Of a stretch of 64,000 nucleotides of DNA, positions 50,395-60,081 are shown piece after piece. Origin of the DNA: Acidobacteriaceae bacterium (GTDB taxonomy: Bacteria; Acidobacteriota; Terriglobia; Terriglobales; Acidobacteriaceae); the NCBI GenBank assembly GCA_003132445.1, contig PKXU01000165.1, positions 1 to 64,000 on the forward strand. Reading direction: 5' to 3'. Position numbers and translations under genes: made by a program. How positions within the stretch are numbered: the stretch's first letter is position 1; every line of letters begins with the position of its first letter. Under the pieces are notes generated by a model, which searched no databases, was not told where the DNA came from, and saw only the letters and a program-made list of their open reading frames with translations.

Positions 50395-51432
50395 ATGCCG
50401 AGCGTGATCGCGCTGGATGCGATGGGTTCGGACCGCGCTCCCAAGCCCGAGATTGAGGGCGCCATACAGGCGGCGCGTCAATACGGACTGCGGGTGCTGC
50501 TGGTCGGCCCAGAAACTGTAGTTAAGACGGAACTGGATCGCCATCCAGCGGCCGCGCGCCTGCCCATCGAAATCATCCACGCCAGCGAATTCATCACCAT
50601 GGAAGACAAGGTGGAGGCGATTCGCGCAAAGCGCGATTCGTCGATGCGCGTAGGACTGCGCATGGTGCGGGAGGGACAGGCTGGCGGATTTGTCACCGCC
50701 GGCAATACCGGCGCGGCCATGGCCACGGCAAAGGTTGTGCTGGGCGCGGTTCCCGGAGTCGACCGTCCTGCCCTGGCCGCAGTTTTTCCAACGGCCCCCG
50801 GCAATCCAGCGATGTTGCTCGACGTCGGGGCGAATGTCGACTGCACCCCTCAGAATCTCGAACAGTTTGCGGTGATGGGTGACATTTATTTTCGCGCCAT
50901 GTACGGAAAGAAAGCTGGCAGCGCCGGTCCTCGCGTGGGACTGCTTTCGATCGGCGAAGAGGAAAGCAAGGGCAACGAGCTTACTCGACAATCGTTCCAG
51001 TTGCTCAAACAGCTTCCGCTGAACTTTATCGGCAACGTGGAAGGCCGCGACTTGTACAACGGGCAGGTCGACGTGATTGTGGCGGATGGATTTGTAGGGA
51101 ACGTGGCATTAAAGATTTCCGAGGGCGTGGCAAATTTGGTGCGCACCGCGTTGAAGGAATCGTTGAAGGCGACTATCACCCGGCAAGTGGGAGCATTACT
51201 CTCGCGAAGTGCCTTCACCGATTTCAAGAAGCGCCTCGACCACACTGAATACGGTGGTGCGCCGCTGCTCGGCGTGAAGGGCGCGTGCATTATTACGCAC
51301 GGCTCCTCGAACGCCAACGCCATTAAAAACGCAGTGCGCGTAGCGGCTGAATTTTCCGAACGCGGAATCAACGGCTCCATTGAGCGCGGCTTGGCGGCCG
51401 TGCGGCCCGCGTCCGTCGAAATTGGCAATTGA
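50395..51432 (+). CDS. plsX: Phosphate acyltransferase PlsX
   Basis: 345 residues. I-A-L-D-A-M-G-S-D at the start, [39 protein letters not shown] and [16 protein letters not shown] mark it. It converts acyl-ACP into acyl-phosphate for phospholipid synthesis. The stop TGA falls in the left arm of the repeat at 51427, so the last residues (E-I-G-N) may be repeat-derived. Confidence 0.95.
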   Translation: MPSVIALDAMGSDRAPKPEIEGAIQAARQYGLRVLLVGPETVVKTELDRHPAAARLPIEIIHASEFITMEDKVEAIRAKRDSSMRVGLRMVREGQAGGFVTAGNTGAAMATAKVVLGAVPGVDRPALAAVFPTAPGNPAMLLDVGANVDCTPQNLEQFAVMGDIYFRAMYGKKAGSAGPRVGLLSIGEEESKGNELTRQSFQLLKQLPLNFIGNVEGRDLYNGQVDVIVADGFVGNVALKISEGVANLVRTALKESLKATITRQVGALLSRSAFTDFKKRLDHTEYGGAPLLGVKGACIITHGSSNANAIKNAVRVAAEFSERGINGSIERGLAAVRPASVEIGN

Positions 51433-51516
51433 GTAATTTGGTAATTGGTTAATTGAAAAACTCATAAGCATTTCCGTAGAAAATTACACAATTACTAAAT
51501 TTCCCAATTACTCAAT
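51427..51516. repeat. AT-rich inverted repeat (ATTGAGTAATT arms)
   Basis: ATTGAGTAATT (51428-51438) and AATTACTCAAT (51506-51516) are perfect inverted arms; further TTGGTAATTGG and AAATTTCCCAATT units lie inside. It fills the space between plsX and fabD and contains the plsX stop codon. Confidence 0.85.
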
Positions 51517-51522
51517 CATTCA

Positions 51523-52473
51523 ATGGCTGAAACCATCATTGCATTGTTGTTCCCCGGCCAGGGCTCGCAGGCGGTCGGAATGGGCAAAGACCTGGCCGAT
51601 AAATATCCCATCGCTCGTCAGACGTTTGCAGAAGCTGATCAGGCGCTCGGCTACAAGCTCTCGGAAATATGCTTCGAGGGTCCTGAGGACAAGCTGCGTC
51701 TGACGGAGATTACACAGCCGGCGATTCTAACCGTATCGGTCGCGGCGCTGCGCGTGCTAGAGACGCGCACTCCCAGGCCCAGCTACGTCGCCGGACACAG
51801 CCTAGGCGAATATTCCGCGCACGTGGCTGCCGGCACATTCAGCTTTGCCGAGGCTGTCCGAACGGTCCGCAATCGCGGCAAATATATGCAGGAAGCCGTA
51901 CCCGTCGGCGTGGGCGCGATGGCGGCCATTCTCGGCATGGACGCGGCCCATGTCGCTGAGGTCTGTCGCGACGCGGCCCAGGGCGAAGTGTGCGAACCGG
52001 CCAACATCAATTCGCCGGAACAGATCGTGGTTTCCGGCAATACCGCGGCGGTGGAACGCGCCGTGAAGTTGGCCGAGGAACGTGGCGCCAAGCGCGCCAA
52101 GGTGCTGCCCGTGAGCGCGCCATTCCATTGTTCGCTGATGAAGCCTGCGCAGGATCGCCTGGCAGCCGATCTCAACGCCCTCAAGTTGCAGAAGCCCGTT
52201 TACCCTGTCGCATGCAACGTGGACGCCGAACTGGTGAGCGACGATCTGCGCGCCCGCGACACGCTGCTGCGCCAGGTCACCGGTTCAGTGAAGTGGGATG
52301 CGTGCATACGCTTGCTGATCGCGCAAGGCGTGAATTCGTTCATTGAAGTGGGGCCAGGCAAAGTGCTATGCGGACTGATGCGGCAGATTGACCGATCTAA
52401 AACTTGCCTCAATGTGGGCGATGACGCCAGCCTGACGAAGACCTTGGAATCGCTGGCGAAGGCGGACGTATAG
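51523..52473 (+). CDS. fabD: Malonyl-CoA:ACP transacylase
   Basis: 316 residues. F-P-G-Q-G-S-Q near the start, nucleophile Ser93 in A-G-H-S-L-G-E-Y-S-A, Arg in the T-V-R-N-R-G-K-Y-M-Q segment that binds the malonyl carboxylate, and the His of V-S-A-P-F-H-C-S-L-M. Starts fatty-acid synthesis by loading malonate on ACP. Follows plsX in the usual order, but fabG and acpP are not next: an opposite-strand gene follows. Confidence 0.95.
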   Translation: MAETIIALLFPGQGSQAVGMGKDLADKYPIARQTFAEADQALGYKLSEICFEGPEDKLRLTEITQPAILTVSVAALRVLETRTPRPSYVAGHSLGEYSAHVAAGTFSFAEAVRTVRNRGKYMQEAVPVGVGAMAAILGMDAAHVAEVCRDAAQGEVCEPANINSPEQIVVSGNTAAVERAVKLAEERGAKRAKVLPVSAPFHCSLMKPAQDRLAADLNALKLQKPVYPVACNVDAELVSDDLRARDTLLRQVTGSVKWDACIRLLIAQGVNSFIEVGPGKVLCGLMRQIDRSKTCLNVGDDASLTKTLESLAKADV

Positions 52474-52475
52474 CG

Positions 52476-52934
52476 TCACCGGAAAATCAGTTCGCAGGGC
52501 GGAAAACTTAGCGTGTGATCCGATTTTTCCACCCACACTTGCGCATGTTCGGCACGGTCGTTCACAATTACATCCACCACTACTCCGCTGCCGCCGCCGG
52601 GACAGGTGCTGGCGCCGTAAACCTTTTGAGTCTTAATGAGTCCCCACTCGCCGCCCGGTCCCCAGTCGCGGTAAAAATCGTTGAAAGGATATCTGGCATG
52701 CTCCTCGGGATGCTGCTCCCATTGAGGATCGTGCATCCATAGGCCATAAGCGCTCTTGTAATCCTGTTTCTGCAAGGCGTCGAAGAAGTGTCCGACAATT
52801 CTCTCGTCGGGCCAGTAGCGAAACCACCAGCCGACAGCCAGAACAATCACCAGGAGTGTGATTGCGGAAATGATCTGCATCTTGCGCTTACGCGCTCTTT
52901 CCGGGTCATACTGTTGGGCGTCCAGAAGTGTCAT
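52476..52934 (-). CDS. Membrane-anchored hypothetical protein
   Basis: 152 residues. One membrane helix (about 19-39), then a soluble domain with F-F-D-A-L-Q-K-Q-D-Y-K-S-A-Y-G-L-W, a cystatin/NTF2-like pattern of small envelope proteins, and V-V-D-V-I-V-N-D later. Two Cys (T-C-P-G-G and P-P-C-E) could pair outside the membrane. Convergent with fabD, 2 bases apart. No family name. Confidence 0.65.
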   Translation of the reverse strand: MTLLDAQQYDPERARKRKMQIISAITLLVIVLAVGWWFRYWPDERIVGHFFDALQKQDYKSAYGLWMHDPQWEQHPEEHARYPFNDFYRDWGPGGEWGLIKTQKVYGASTCPGGGSGVVVDVIVNDRAEHAQVWVEKSDHTLSFPPCELIFR

Positions 52935-52989
52935 ACCTCTCTAGCATAACGGACACGGCAGGTAAGTTAAAAGTTCCCGCAAATGTATT

Positions 52990-53080
52990 CACCGCCGAGC
53001 GCGCGGAGAACGCCGAGAAATGTCTTAGAGATTGATGTTTTTCTGCCTAAGTTTCGGCGATCTCTGCGCGCTCGGCGGTG
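52990..53080. repeat. Palindromic repeat, CACCGCCGAGCGCGC arms
   Basis: Perfect 15-base inverted arms at 52990-53004 and 53066-53080, with inner GGAGAACGCCGAG and CGGCGATCTCTG units. It ends 8 bases before the 3' end of the ABC permease gene and may act as its terminator structure. Confidence 0.9.
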
Positions 53081-53087
53081 GATGCAC

Positions 53088-54200
53088 CTAGAGAGTTCGC
53101 TTGAAGAGCGGTATCGCGATGCCCAAGGTGACGGCGGCGAAGAGGGAAAGAAATAGCATGTCTCCCCAAACCGCACTGAGGTTCGTTTGTTTCAGCAGCA
53201 GGCACTTGAAGCCGTCTACCGCATAGGTGAACGGATCGCACTTAGCGATGACGCGCAGCCACGGAGGAAACGCCTGGATGGGATAGACTGCGCCACTGGG
53301 AAAGAAGAGCAGGGTGTTGAGAATTCCGAACATAGCGCGCGGAACCAATGGATCTTCGATGCGCACCATCAGGAGAAACATCATGGTGTTAAAGGCCAGC
53401 GAAGTCAGCACGATCATGATCAACAGGCCGAAATCCGTTATGGGATTGAAAATGGTTCCCACCCCCGCCATCAAAGAGCCGATGATCACGATAATGATGC
53501 CGGTCATTATGGCCTTGATCGCACCGGCAAGGTTCAATCCCAAAACCAATTCCAGCTTCGTGATGGGCGTAACCAGGTAGCCCTCGTGGACACCGCGTGC
53601 CTTGTCATCGATATAAAGCATGCCTCCGCCAATCATGACGGAAACAAACATGGCCAGCGCGAGCGAACCGGGCAGCAGAAATTTCATGTATTCGATGTAG
53701 GGATAGAGTTCCACGATATCAAGCGCTGTTTGCTGCAGAATACGGGGCGAGACGGTAGGCTGGTTGAGCGAGTTGGTCAAATCGGTCAGCTCTGACTCGA
53801 CTGCCGAGCTCATGAAGTTATCGCTGTTGTCTACAACCAGTGCGATCCGCGGATGGTTCTCCTCGTACACGCGCCGCGAGAATTGAGGAGGAATGATGAC
53901 CGCGCCTTCCAGTTTGCCGTTGCGCACATCTTCCATTGCCTGCTTGTCGTTGTCATAATTGATTGGGACAAAAGTGCGAATATTCGCGCGCACGGAGTCA
54001 AAAGCTTCGCGAACGCGCAATGCCTGAGGGCCGCCATCCTGATCAACGATGGCTACGCGAGCATCTCTAATTTTTCCGCCAAATGCGTTGCCAAAAATAA
54101 TCAACTGTACCAGCGGCATAATCATCGACGCGAGCATTAAGGCCGGGGAGCGGAGGAACTTGCGCATTTCGCGCTCGACGATGGCCATCATGCGATTCAT
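53088..54200 (-). CDS. ABC-2 type exporter permease
   Basis: 370 residues from ATG 54200 (M-N-R-M-M-A-I-V-E-R-E); the earlier frame start lies 57 bases upstream without ribosome site. One N-terminal helix, a large extracytoplasmic domain (about 45-170; V-A-I-V-D-Q-D-G-G-P-Q-A, A-V-I-I-P-P-Q-F-S-R-R) and five C-terminal helices with L-F-F-P-S-G-A-V-Y-P-I-Q-A-F-P-P-W-L. This is the YhhJ/YbhR form of drug exporter, working with the ATPase (54301) and HlyD protein (55383). Confidence 0.9.
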   Translation of the reverse strand: MNRMMAIVEREMRKFLRSPALMLASMIMPLVQLIIFGNAFGGKIRDARVAIVDQDGGPQALRVREAFDSVRANIRTFVPINYDNDKQAMEDVRNGKLEGAVIIPPQFSRRVYEENHPRIALVVDNSDNFMSSAVESELTDLTNSLNQPTVSPRILQQTALDIVELYPYIEYMKFLLPGSLALAMFVSVMIGGGMLYIDDKARGVHEGYLVTPITKLELVLGLNLAGAIKAIMTGIIIVIIGSLMAGVGTIFNPITDFGLLIMIVLTSLAFNTMMFLLMVRIEDPLVPRAMFGILNTLLFFPSGAVYPIQAFPPWLRVIAKCDPFTYAVDGFKCLLLKQTNLSAVWGDMLFLSLFAAVTLGIAIPLFKRTL

Positions 54201-54300
54201 AGATACGACCCCACAGTTCGGCTTCGGGCGTCCGGCTGCCGGCTTGGCGAGAAGCACTCTCCGAAAGCCGAGAGCCCAAAAGCGGATGCCTTGCCGTTCG

Positions 54301-55383
54301 TCATGGCTGCAACCCCGGCCGCTGCGGCATCGTGTAGCCGTAAGCTTTTTGCAGCTCGTCGCGAAGTTGTCTTCCGGTGTAATGCACGAAGACGTCGTCG
54401 AGAGTCGTATTCTGAACCGAGAGCGACTTCACCGGCACCTTGCTGTGCACGGCCATTTCGACCAGCTCAGTGGTGGTGCGGGAGCCGTTGTCGGTGAGCA
54501 CGCGATACATGCCGGCGCCTTCGGGCTGCACGGAAGTGACTTCGCTCAGCCCATGAAGCCGCTGCTCCCAATCAGCGGGAGCATTATCAAACTGCGCTTC
54601 AATCACATTCGAACCGGGAACGCTGGCCTTCAAAGCCATGGGAGAATCCAGCGCCACAAGCTTGCCGTGATCGACGATGGCAATGCGATCGCACAACCGG
54701 TCAGCCTCATCCATGTAATGCGTCGTAATCAATATCGTAAGTTGACGGTGTTCCTTGATGTTTCCCAACATTTCCCAGACGGCCACACGAGATACCGGAT
54801 CTAACCCAGTGGTGGGCTCATCCAGAAAAAAGATCCGCGGATGGTGCACAAGCCCGCGCGCAATCTCGAGCCGGCGCCGCATCCCGCCGGAGAGCGTTTT
54901 CGTCGCCGCATTGCGCCACTTCGTCAGGTCCACCAGTTCCAGAAGCTCGTCGATCGATTTCTTGCGCTCTTTGGCCGGAACGTCGTAGAGCTTGGCATAA
55001 ATATTCATGTTCTCCTCGACGGTAAGGTCGAGGTCGCTGGTCAGCGCCTGAGGAATGACCCCAATGGTTCTCCGCGCTGCATTCGGCTCTTTCGCCACGT
55101 CATGCCCGGCGATTCGCGCGTAACCCGAGGTGATGGGGATGAGCGTAGTCATCATTCGGATGAGCGTCGACTTCCCTGCTCCGTTTGGGCCGAGCAGTCC
55201 GAAAATCTCTCCTTCTTTCACATTGAAGGAAACGTCGTCAACGGCGGTGAAGTCTCCATACTTCTTGACAATGTGCTGCACTTCAATCGCTGAGGGGGCA
55301 TTGGGATCGTAGATGGGTTTTTCCAGACCAGAATTGGACGCGCTTGCGCTGGCGTCGTGATTGCCTAAATTCGCTTCGGCCAT
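54301..55383 (-). CDS. ABC exporter ATPase
   Basis: 360 residues from ATG 55383, which overlaps the HlyD stop by one base (TGATG). Acidic, Asn-rich first 35 residues precede the ATPase: G-L-L-G-P-N-G-A-G-K-S-T, signature T-L-S-G-G-M-R-R-R-L-E-I-A-R-G, F-F-L-D-E-P-T-T-G-L-D-P and I-T-T-H-Y-M-D-E-A-D. C-terminal part (about 255-340) is the DUF4162-like extension of drug/daunorubicin-type exporters. Confidence 0.92.
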   Translation of the reverse strand: MAEANLGNHDASASASNSGLEKPIYDPNAPSAIEVQHIVKKYGDFTAVDDVSFNVKEGEIFGLLGPNGAGKSTLIRMMTTLIPITSGYARIAGHDVAKEPNAARRTIGVIPQALTSDLDLTVEENMNIYAKLYDVPAKERKKSIDELLELVDLTKWRNAATKTLSGGMRRRLEIARGLVHHPRIFFLDEPTTGLDPVSRVAVWEMLGNIKEHRQLTILITTHYMDEADRLCDRIAIVDHGKLVALDSPMALKASVPGSNVIEAQFDNAPADWEQRLHGLSEVTSVQPEGAGMYRVLTDNGSRTTTELVEMAVHSKVPVKSLSVQNTTLDDVFVHYTGRQLRDELQKAYGYTMPQRPGLQP

Positions 55384-56480
55384 CACCGCGGCTCCGCGAC
55401 AGCGGTACTTTGCGTAGTGCCGCCCTTCAGTTGCTCCGGGGAAACCAGCACTTCCGCAGTCATGCCGGGAACAAATGCGCCTTTGGGATTATCCATACGG
55501 ACTTTCAGTACGATGGTCTTGATATCGCGCTTGCGCCGGCTCACATCGCGCTGTGTGGCAAAGTCGCCTTCCACCCCTTTGAAAAATACTTTGCCGCTCA
55601 TCACGGTTCCACCTGGTAAGCGCACGCGCAGCACGTCACCGTATCCGATGTGGTCCGCATAAGTTTCAGGAATCGCCACCCGTGCCCACGTATCGCTCAA
55701 ATCGACAATGGTGACGATCGGCGCTCCGATATTGACGACTTCTCCCTGGCGCGCCGCACGCACGGAAACCGTTCCGCTGACCGGAGCGTACACATTCGTA
55801 TAGCCCAAGCGGACCGCAGCCTGATTCTTGAGCGCAATCGCATTTTTCAGATCGGCCTCGGTCGAGGCCACGGTGCTCTTCGCCGCATTCGCCTGGTGCG
55901 TTCGGGCCACGGCCGAATTCAGGTCGGCTTGCGCGGCCCGAACCAGTTCCTGTTGGGCCTGAACCGTTGCTTGCGCCGCCTGCAGATTGGTTTCGGCCTG
56001 CACGCGCTCCTGATCGGAAGTGATCCCTGCCTTGGCCAGTTCAATAGCGCGTCGGCTGTCGCTTTCAGTGCGATCCAGCGCGGCTTTTGCCTGCAGCAAT
56101 TGCGCTCTTGCCGACAACAGCTTGGCCTCGGCGTTCGCAACATCGCTGGAAGTGGATCCTGACGTCGATTGTTCCGTATCTTCCATCTCCGTAACTTTGT
56201 GCTGCAGGCTGGCGATGGTCGCAGCGGAGGCGGCTTCCTGCGCCTGCAGTTCCGAGGGATCGAGCACGGCAATCAGATCTCCGGCTTTCACCGGAGTGCC
56301 TTCATCGACCAGCAGTTTCTGAATGCGGCCCTCCACCTGCGCACTCACGATGACCTGATTCGCGTCGACTGTACCGATCAGCACCAGGTCCGGCGTGTGT
56401 TCCGTGGAAAGAAAATAATAAGTCGCGGCAATTACGAAGATGATTCCGAGAAGAATAAGAAATTTGTTACGCGCGCTCAT
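55383..56480 (-). CDS. HlyD-family membrane fusion protein
   Basis: 365 residues from ATG 56480, with AAGGAG 7-8 bases upstream. N-terminal membrane helix (about 6-24), lipoyl/barrel halves (V-S-A-Q-V-E-G-R-I-Q-K-L-L-V-D-E-G and Y-A-P-V-S-G-T-V-S-V-R) around a long coiled-coil hairpin (about 80-200), then a beta-barrel. It bridges the inner-membrane exporter to the periplasm or an outer-membrane channel. The start lies inside the end of the TetR gene (14-base overlap). Confidence 0.92.
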   Translation of the reverse strand: MSARNKFLILLGIIFVIAATYYFLSTEHTPDLVLIGTVDANQVIVSAQVEGRIQKLLVDEGTPVKAGDLIAVLDPSELQAQEAASAATIASLQHKVTEMEDTEQSTSGSTSSDVANAEAKLLSARAQLLQAKAALDRTESDSRRAIELAKAGITSDQERVQAETNLQAAQATVQAQQELVRAAQADLNSAVARTHQANAAKSTVASTEADLKNAIALKNQAAVRLGYTNVYAPVSGTVSVRAARQGEVVNIGAPIVTIVDLSDTWARVAIPETYADHIGYGDVLRVRLPGGTVMSGKVFFKGVEGDFATQRDVSRRKRDIKTIVLKVRMDNPKGAFVPGMTAEVLVSPEQLKGGTTQSTAVAEPR

Positions 56481-57177
56481 GAGCAGACTCCTTGCGTGGC
56501 ATGGCGTTGCGTTCCGGGCGAAACAAAGCCGCCGAGATGAAATCCAACACTGCGGCGCGCCGTTCGGCAATCCGCTCCCGGGTCAAAGGATTAAAGCCCA
56601 CGATTTTTTGCATCATGGGAGCGTTGCTGAAATAAAAAATGATCACGGCGACCATGGACGAGACAAAATGCGCAGGATTCACGGGGCGAAAATCCCCCTC
56701 CGCAATTCCTTTGCGCATCAGTTCTCCAACGCGAACGAAAATGGGCTGAATGTAAGCTTTGATCATTTTATCGATGTGCTCCGACTGGCCTGCGCGCGCC
56801 CGCATCATTTCGCGCTGCATAAGTCGGGGATAAATCTGATTCGAAGCGATGAAATCGAAATAGGCGCCGACATAGGCCAGCATCTTTTCGCGCGGCGGCT
56901 GGGTGCCATCGAGAACACGAAAAACAGTATCCTTCAGACCGGAAAAAGCTTCGTCGAGCACGGCAGCGTAAAGAGTTTCTTTATCCTGAAAGTAGTAGTA
57001 GAGCAGAGCCTTGTTGACCTTGGCCTCGCGCGCAATGGCATCGGTGCGGGCGCCGGCAATTCCGTACTCGGCAAATTCTCTCGCCGCAGCCTGCAAAATG
57101 GCGCCGCGACTCTCTTCCGGCTGTCCCCGCGATCCCATGCGGTGGGCGACGACGCGGCGATGCAGGATTTTAGCCAT
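56467..57177 (-). CDS. TetR-family regulator of the efflux operon
   Basis: 236 residues. N-terminal helix-turn-helix: I-L-Q-A-A-A-R-E-F-A-E-Y-G, A-R-T-D-A-I-A-R-E-A-K-V-N-K-A-L-L-Y-Y-Y-F-Q-D-K-E. The remaining helices form the ligand and dimer domain with a C-terminal hydrophobic helix (V-S-S-M-V-A-V-I-I-F-Y-F). First gene of the operon with the HlyD and ABC genes, overlapping HlyD by 14 bases, so it probably represses its own operon and may also touch the divergent gene at 57291. Confidence 0.9.
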   Translation of the reverse strand: MAKILHRRVVAHRMGSRGQPEESRGAILQAAAREFAEYGIAGARTDAIAREAKVNKALLYYYFQDKETLYAAVLDEAFSGLKDTVFRVLDGTQPPREKMLAYVGAYFDFIASNQIYPRLMQREMMRARAGQSEHIDKMIKAYIQPIFVRVGELMRKGIAEGDFRPVNPAHFVSSMVAVIIFYFSNAPMMQKIVGFNPLTRERIAERRAAVLDFISAALFRPERNAMPRKESAHERA

Positions 57178-57181
57178 TAAT

Positions 57182-57193
57182 TAACCAGTTAGT
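57182..57193. promoter_or_regulatory. Candidate TetR operator TTAACCAGTTAG
   Basis: Near-palindrome (TTAAC-CA-GTTAG) 5 bases upstream of the TetR start, in the 113-base gap to the divergent acyl-ligase gene. Confidence 0.35.
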
Positions 57194-57290
57194 TACATTC
57201 TACCGTCACGGAGCCGAATGTGCAATACCCCTCATCGATCGGCACGCGCACTGCGGCTCGTAATTTTTTCGTGTATATTCGCCACGGACT

Positions 57291-60041
57291 ATGGCCACCT
57301 TCTACGATCGTTTTGTCGAGTGCGCCCAGCGCTGGCCCGGCAACATCGCGCTGGAGTTGCAGCGCAACGATCGCCTTGAAAGCTGCACCTATGCTGAACT
57401 TCGCCGCATGGCCGAGTCCGTGGGCCGATGGATCACAGAACGCGGATTCCCTCGTGGATCACGGCTTGCGATTCTGGCCGACAATCATCCGCGCTGGGTC
57501 GCCGCAGACCTGGGAATCATCGCCTCCGGCTGCGCAGCCGTTCCCCTGGACACTGCCCTGCACGATGACCAGATCGCGATCCTCCTAAAAGATAGCGGCA
57601 CCTCGGCGGTCTTCTGCGATGCGAAACATGTCCCACTGGTTCGTTCCGCAACCACCGAATTGAAGCTCGGCCTCATTCTTATGGATCCGGATCGTGCAAC
57701 CCAAGCTTCCGGTGACGAACATTGGCTGGCGAATCTCCCGGCGATTTTCGAAGCTGGCCCCGCCAGTTTTAAAGCAGCTGCCTCCAGCAGTGATGATCTT
57801 GCGTCTCTGCTTTATACCTCCGGAACCACTGCCGACCCGAAGGGCGTTATGCTGACGCACGCCAATTTCATGGGCGAAGTCGAAGCCGTATTCAACTGGG
57901 TAGATATTGGACCGAACGATGCATTGTTGGGGGTTCTGCCTTTGTTTCATGTACTGGCGCAGATGGCAAATTTGCTGCTGCCGCTCGTAAAGGGCTCACG
58001 CGTCGTGTATCTCGAAACCCTTAACACAACCGAATTGCTGCGCGCTCTGACCGAGCGTAATATCACTGCCTTCGCGGTTGTGCCCCAGTTTTTCTATCTC
58101 ATCCACAAGCGCCTTCTCGAGGAAGTTGCGAAACGAGGGGCGATTGCCCAGAAAGTTTTCGCGGGCATGCTCGCCCTCAATCGCACTCTGCGCAAGGTGG
58201 GGATCAATGCCGGCCGTCTTCTGTTTCCCAAGGTGCACCACACGCTTGGACCGAAGATGCGCTATCTGGTCACCGGCGGCTCGCGCTTCGATCCAGCCAT
58301 CGCCCAGTCTTTTCACGATCTCGGCATCGACGTTTTACAGGCTTACGGCCTTACGGAAACGACTGCCGCAGTCTTCGCCACTTCGCCTCACGATAATGAG
58401 ATTGGCTCCGTCGGCAAGGCGATGAAGGGCGTGGAAGCAAAACTCATCGATCCGCAGCCGCAGGATGACGCTGACTGTAATGCCGTCGGCGAGGTCGCAC
58501 TACGCGGCGCGGTGGTAATGAAAGGCTATTGGAACCGTCCCGACGCGACCGCCGCCGTGCTGCGCGATGGATGGTTTCTAACCGGCGACCTCGGTTATTT
58601 CGATTCGCATGGCCATTTGTTTCTCACCGGACGCAAGAAAGAACTCATCGTTCTCAGCAATGGAAAAAATGTGTATCCCGAGGAGATCGAAGCCCACTAC
58701 CTGAAGTCGCCATACATCAAGGAAATCGCGGTAATGGGTCTTGAAGGCAAACCCGGCGACGGTGGTGACCGCCTCCACGCTGTGATTGTGCCGGACTTCG
58801 ACGCCCTGCGGCAACGCAAAATAGTCAACGCGAAGGAAGTGATCCGTTTCGATATTGAGGGCTTGTCGCCAGGCATCGCCTCCACGAAACGCATTGGCAG
58901 TTACGAAATCTGGCAGGACGACTTGCCCCGCACCACCACCCGCAAAATTAAACGCTTCGAAGTCGAGAAGCGGGTCAAAGCAAATCAGGGCAGGAAAAAA
59001 GTTGATGACGATTCCGAACTGCCCACGGACAAAGCCTTAACCGCGGACGAGATCGCATGGCTCGATCAACCCGACGTGCAGCGCGGATTGAAGATTATTC
59101 GTGACTCCGCCCATGCCGCCCCGCCTAATCTTCGGCCTGACCTCAATCTCGATCTCGACCTCGGCTTCGATTCCATGCAGCGCGTCGAGTTGCTGAGCCG
59201 GCTAGAAGAGGAATTTGCAGGTAACGTTGCAGAGTCGCAACTGACCGAGATCTATACCGTCAGAGATTTGGTTGATGCCGTTCTGAAAAGCGCAGCTAAC
59301 GGAGCGGGTGCGCGACCGCACGCCACTTTTGCTGGATGGAAGGCCATCCTCTTAGAAGATCCCCAGGATCCCGACGTGCTTGCGCTCGCCCACCCCAATC
59401 GCATCAACGATACATTCTGGTTCCTTTTTTCAAGAGTGCTGCAACTCGTCGCTCTTGATCGCTTTCATTTGAAAGTGACGGGCCTCGAGAAGCTTCCCAA
59501 AACCGGCGGTTACATCCTGTCGTCAAACCATCAGAGTTTTCTGGATCCTCTCATTCTGGCGAGCGTTTTACCCTCGGACGTATTCTTCCGCGCGTTTGCT
59601 CTGGGCACCAGCGATCACTTCGGCAAAGGTCTGATGCGCCGATTGGCGCGATCGATTAAGATCATGGTGCTCGATCCGGACGCGAATTTGGTTCCAGCCA
59701 TGCGTGCCGGCGCGTTCGGCTTGAGACATGGAATGGCTCTCGTTCTCTATCCCGAAGGCGAACGCTCGATCGACGGCATGCCCCGAATCTTCAAGAAGGG
59801 CGCCGCTATTCTTTCGATTCATCTGCAAGTGCCGATCGTTCCCGTTGCGATCGAAGGATTTTATGAAGTATGGCCGAGAAGTCAGAAATTTCGCGGCTTC
59901 GCTCCGCTGAAAATGGTGTTCGGCGACCCGATCTATCCTCCACCGGAGTCCGAAGCATCTGAAGAAGCCTACACAAAACTCACTGCCGACTTAAAAGCGA
60001 GGGTCGTTGCCATGTGGGAACAATTGCGCGCTTCAAAGTAA
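57291..60041 (+). CDS. Acyl-CoA/ACP ligase - ACP - acyltransferase fusion
   Basis: 916 residues, three units. AMP-binding ligase (about 1-580): Y-T-S-G-T-T-A-D-P-K-G (175-185), Y-G-L-T-E-T, W-F-L-T-G-D-L-G-Y and N-G-K-N-V-Y-P-E-E-I-E. A carrier-protein-like unit (about 600-665) with Ser628 in L-G-F-D-S-M-Q-R-V-E-L, the place of phosphopantetheine. A PlsC acyltransferase (about 720-916): H747-Q-S-F-L-D752, P-E-G-E-R-S, I-V-P-V-A-I-E-G. It resembles E. coli Aas with order reversed and a carrier added. It probably activates a fatty acid, holds it on the built-in carrier and transfers it to a lysophospholipid or glycerol phosphate. Confidence 0.9.
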   Translation: MATFYDRFVECAQRWPGNIALELQRNDRLESCTYAELRRMAESVGRWITERGFPRGSRLAILADNHPRWVAADLGIIASGCAAVPLDTALHDDQIAILLKDSGTSAVFCDAKHVPLVRSATTELKLGLILMDPDRATQASGDEHWLANLPAIFEAGPASFKAAASSSDDLASLLYTSGTTADPKGVMLTHANFMGEVEAVFNWVDIGPNDALLGVLPLFHVLAQMANLLLPLVKGSRVVYLETLNTTELLRALTERNITAFAVVPQFFYLIHKRLLEEVAKRGAIAQKVFAGMLALNRTLRKVGINAGRLLFPKVHHTLGPKMRYLVTGGSRFDPAIAQSFHDLGIDVLQAYGLTETTAAVFATSPHDNEIGSVGKAMKGVEAKLIDPQPQDDADCNAVGEVALRGAVVMKGYWNRPDATAAVLRDGWFLTGDLGYFDSHGHLFLTGRKKELIVLSNGKNVYPEEIEAHYLKSPYIKEIAVMGLEGKPGDGGDRLHAVIVPDFDALRQRKIVNAKEVIRFDIEGLSPGIASTKRIGSYEIWQDDLPRTTTRKIKRFEVEKRVKANQGRKKVDDDSELPTDKALTADEIAWLDQPDVQRGLKIIRDSAHAAPPNLRPDLNLDLDLGFDSMQRVELLSRLEEEFAGNVAESQLTEIYTVRDLVDAVLKSAANGAGARPHATFAGWKAILLEDPQDPDVLALAHPNRINDTFWFLFSRVLQLVALDRFHLKVTGLEKLPKTGGYILSSNHQSFLDPLILASVLPSDVFFRAFALGTSDHFGKGLMRRLARSIKIMVLDPDANLVPAMRAGAFGLRHGMALVLYPEGERSIDGMPRIFKKGAAILSIHLQVPIVPVAIEGFYEVWPRSQKFRGFAPLKMVFGDPIYPPPESEASEEAYTKLTADLKARVVAMWEQLRASK

Positions 60042-60081
60042 TGTTTGGCGGAGTTCGCGCGTGTAGCTTGCGAGCCGCTCG

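Noticed and set aside
50146-50991. 281-codon minus-strand frame
   Set aside because: Opposite to rpmF and plsX; no recognisable protein features.
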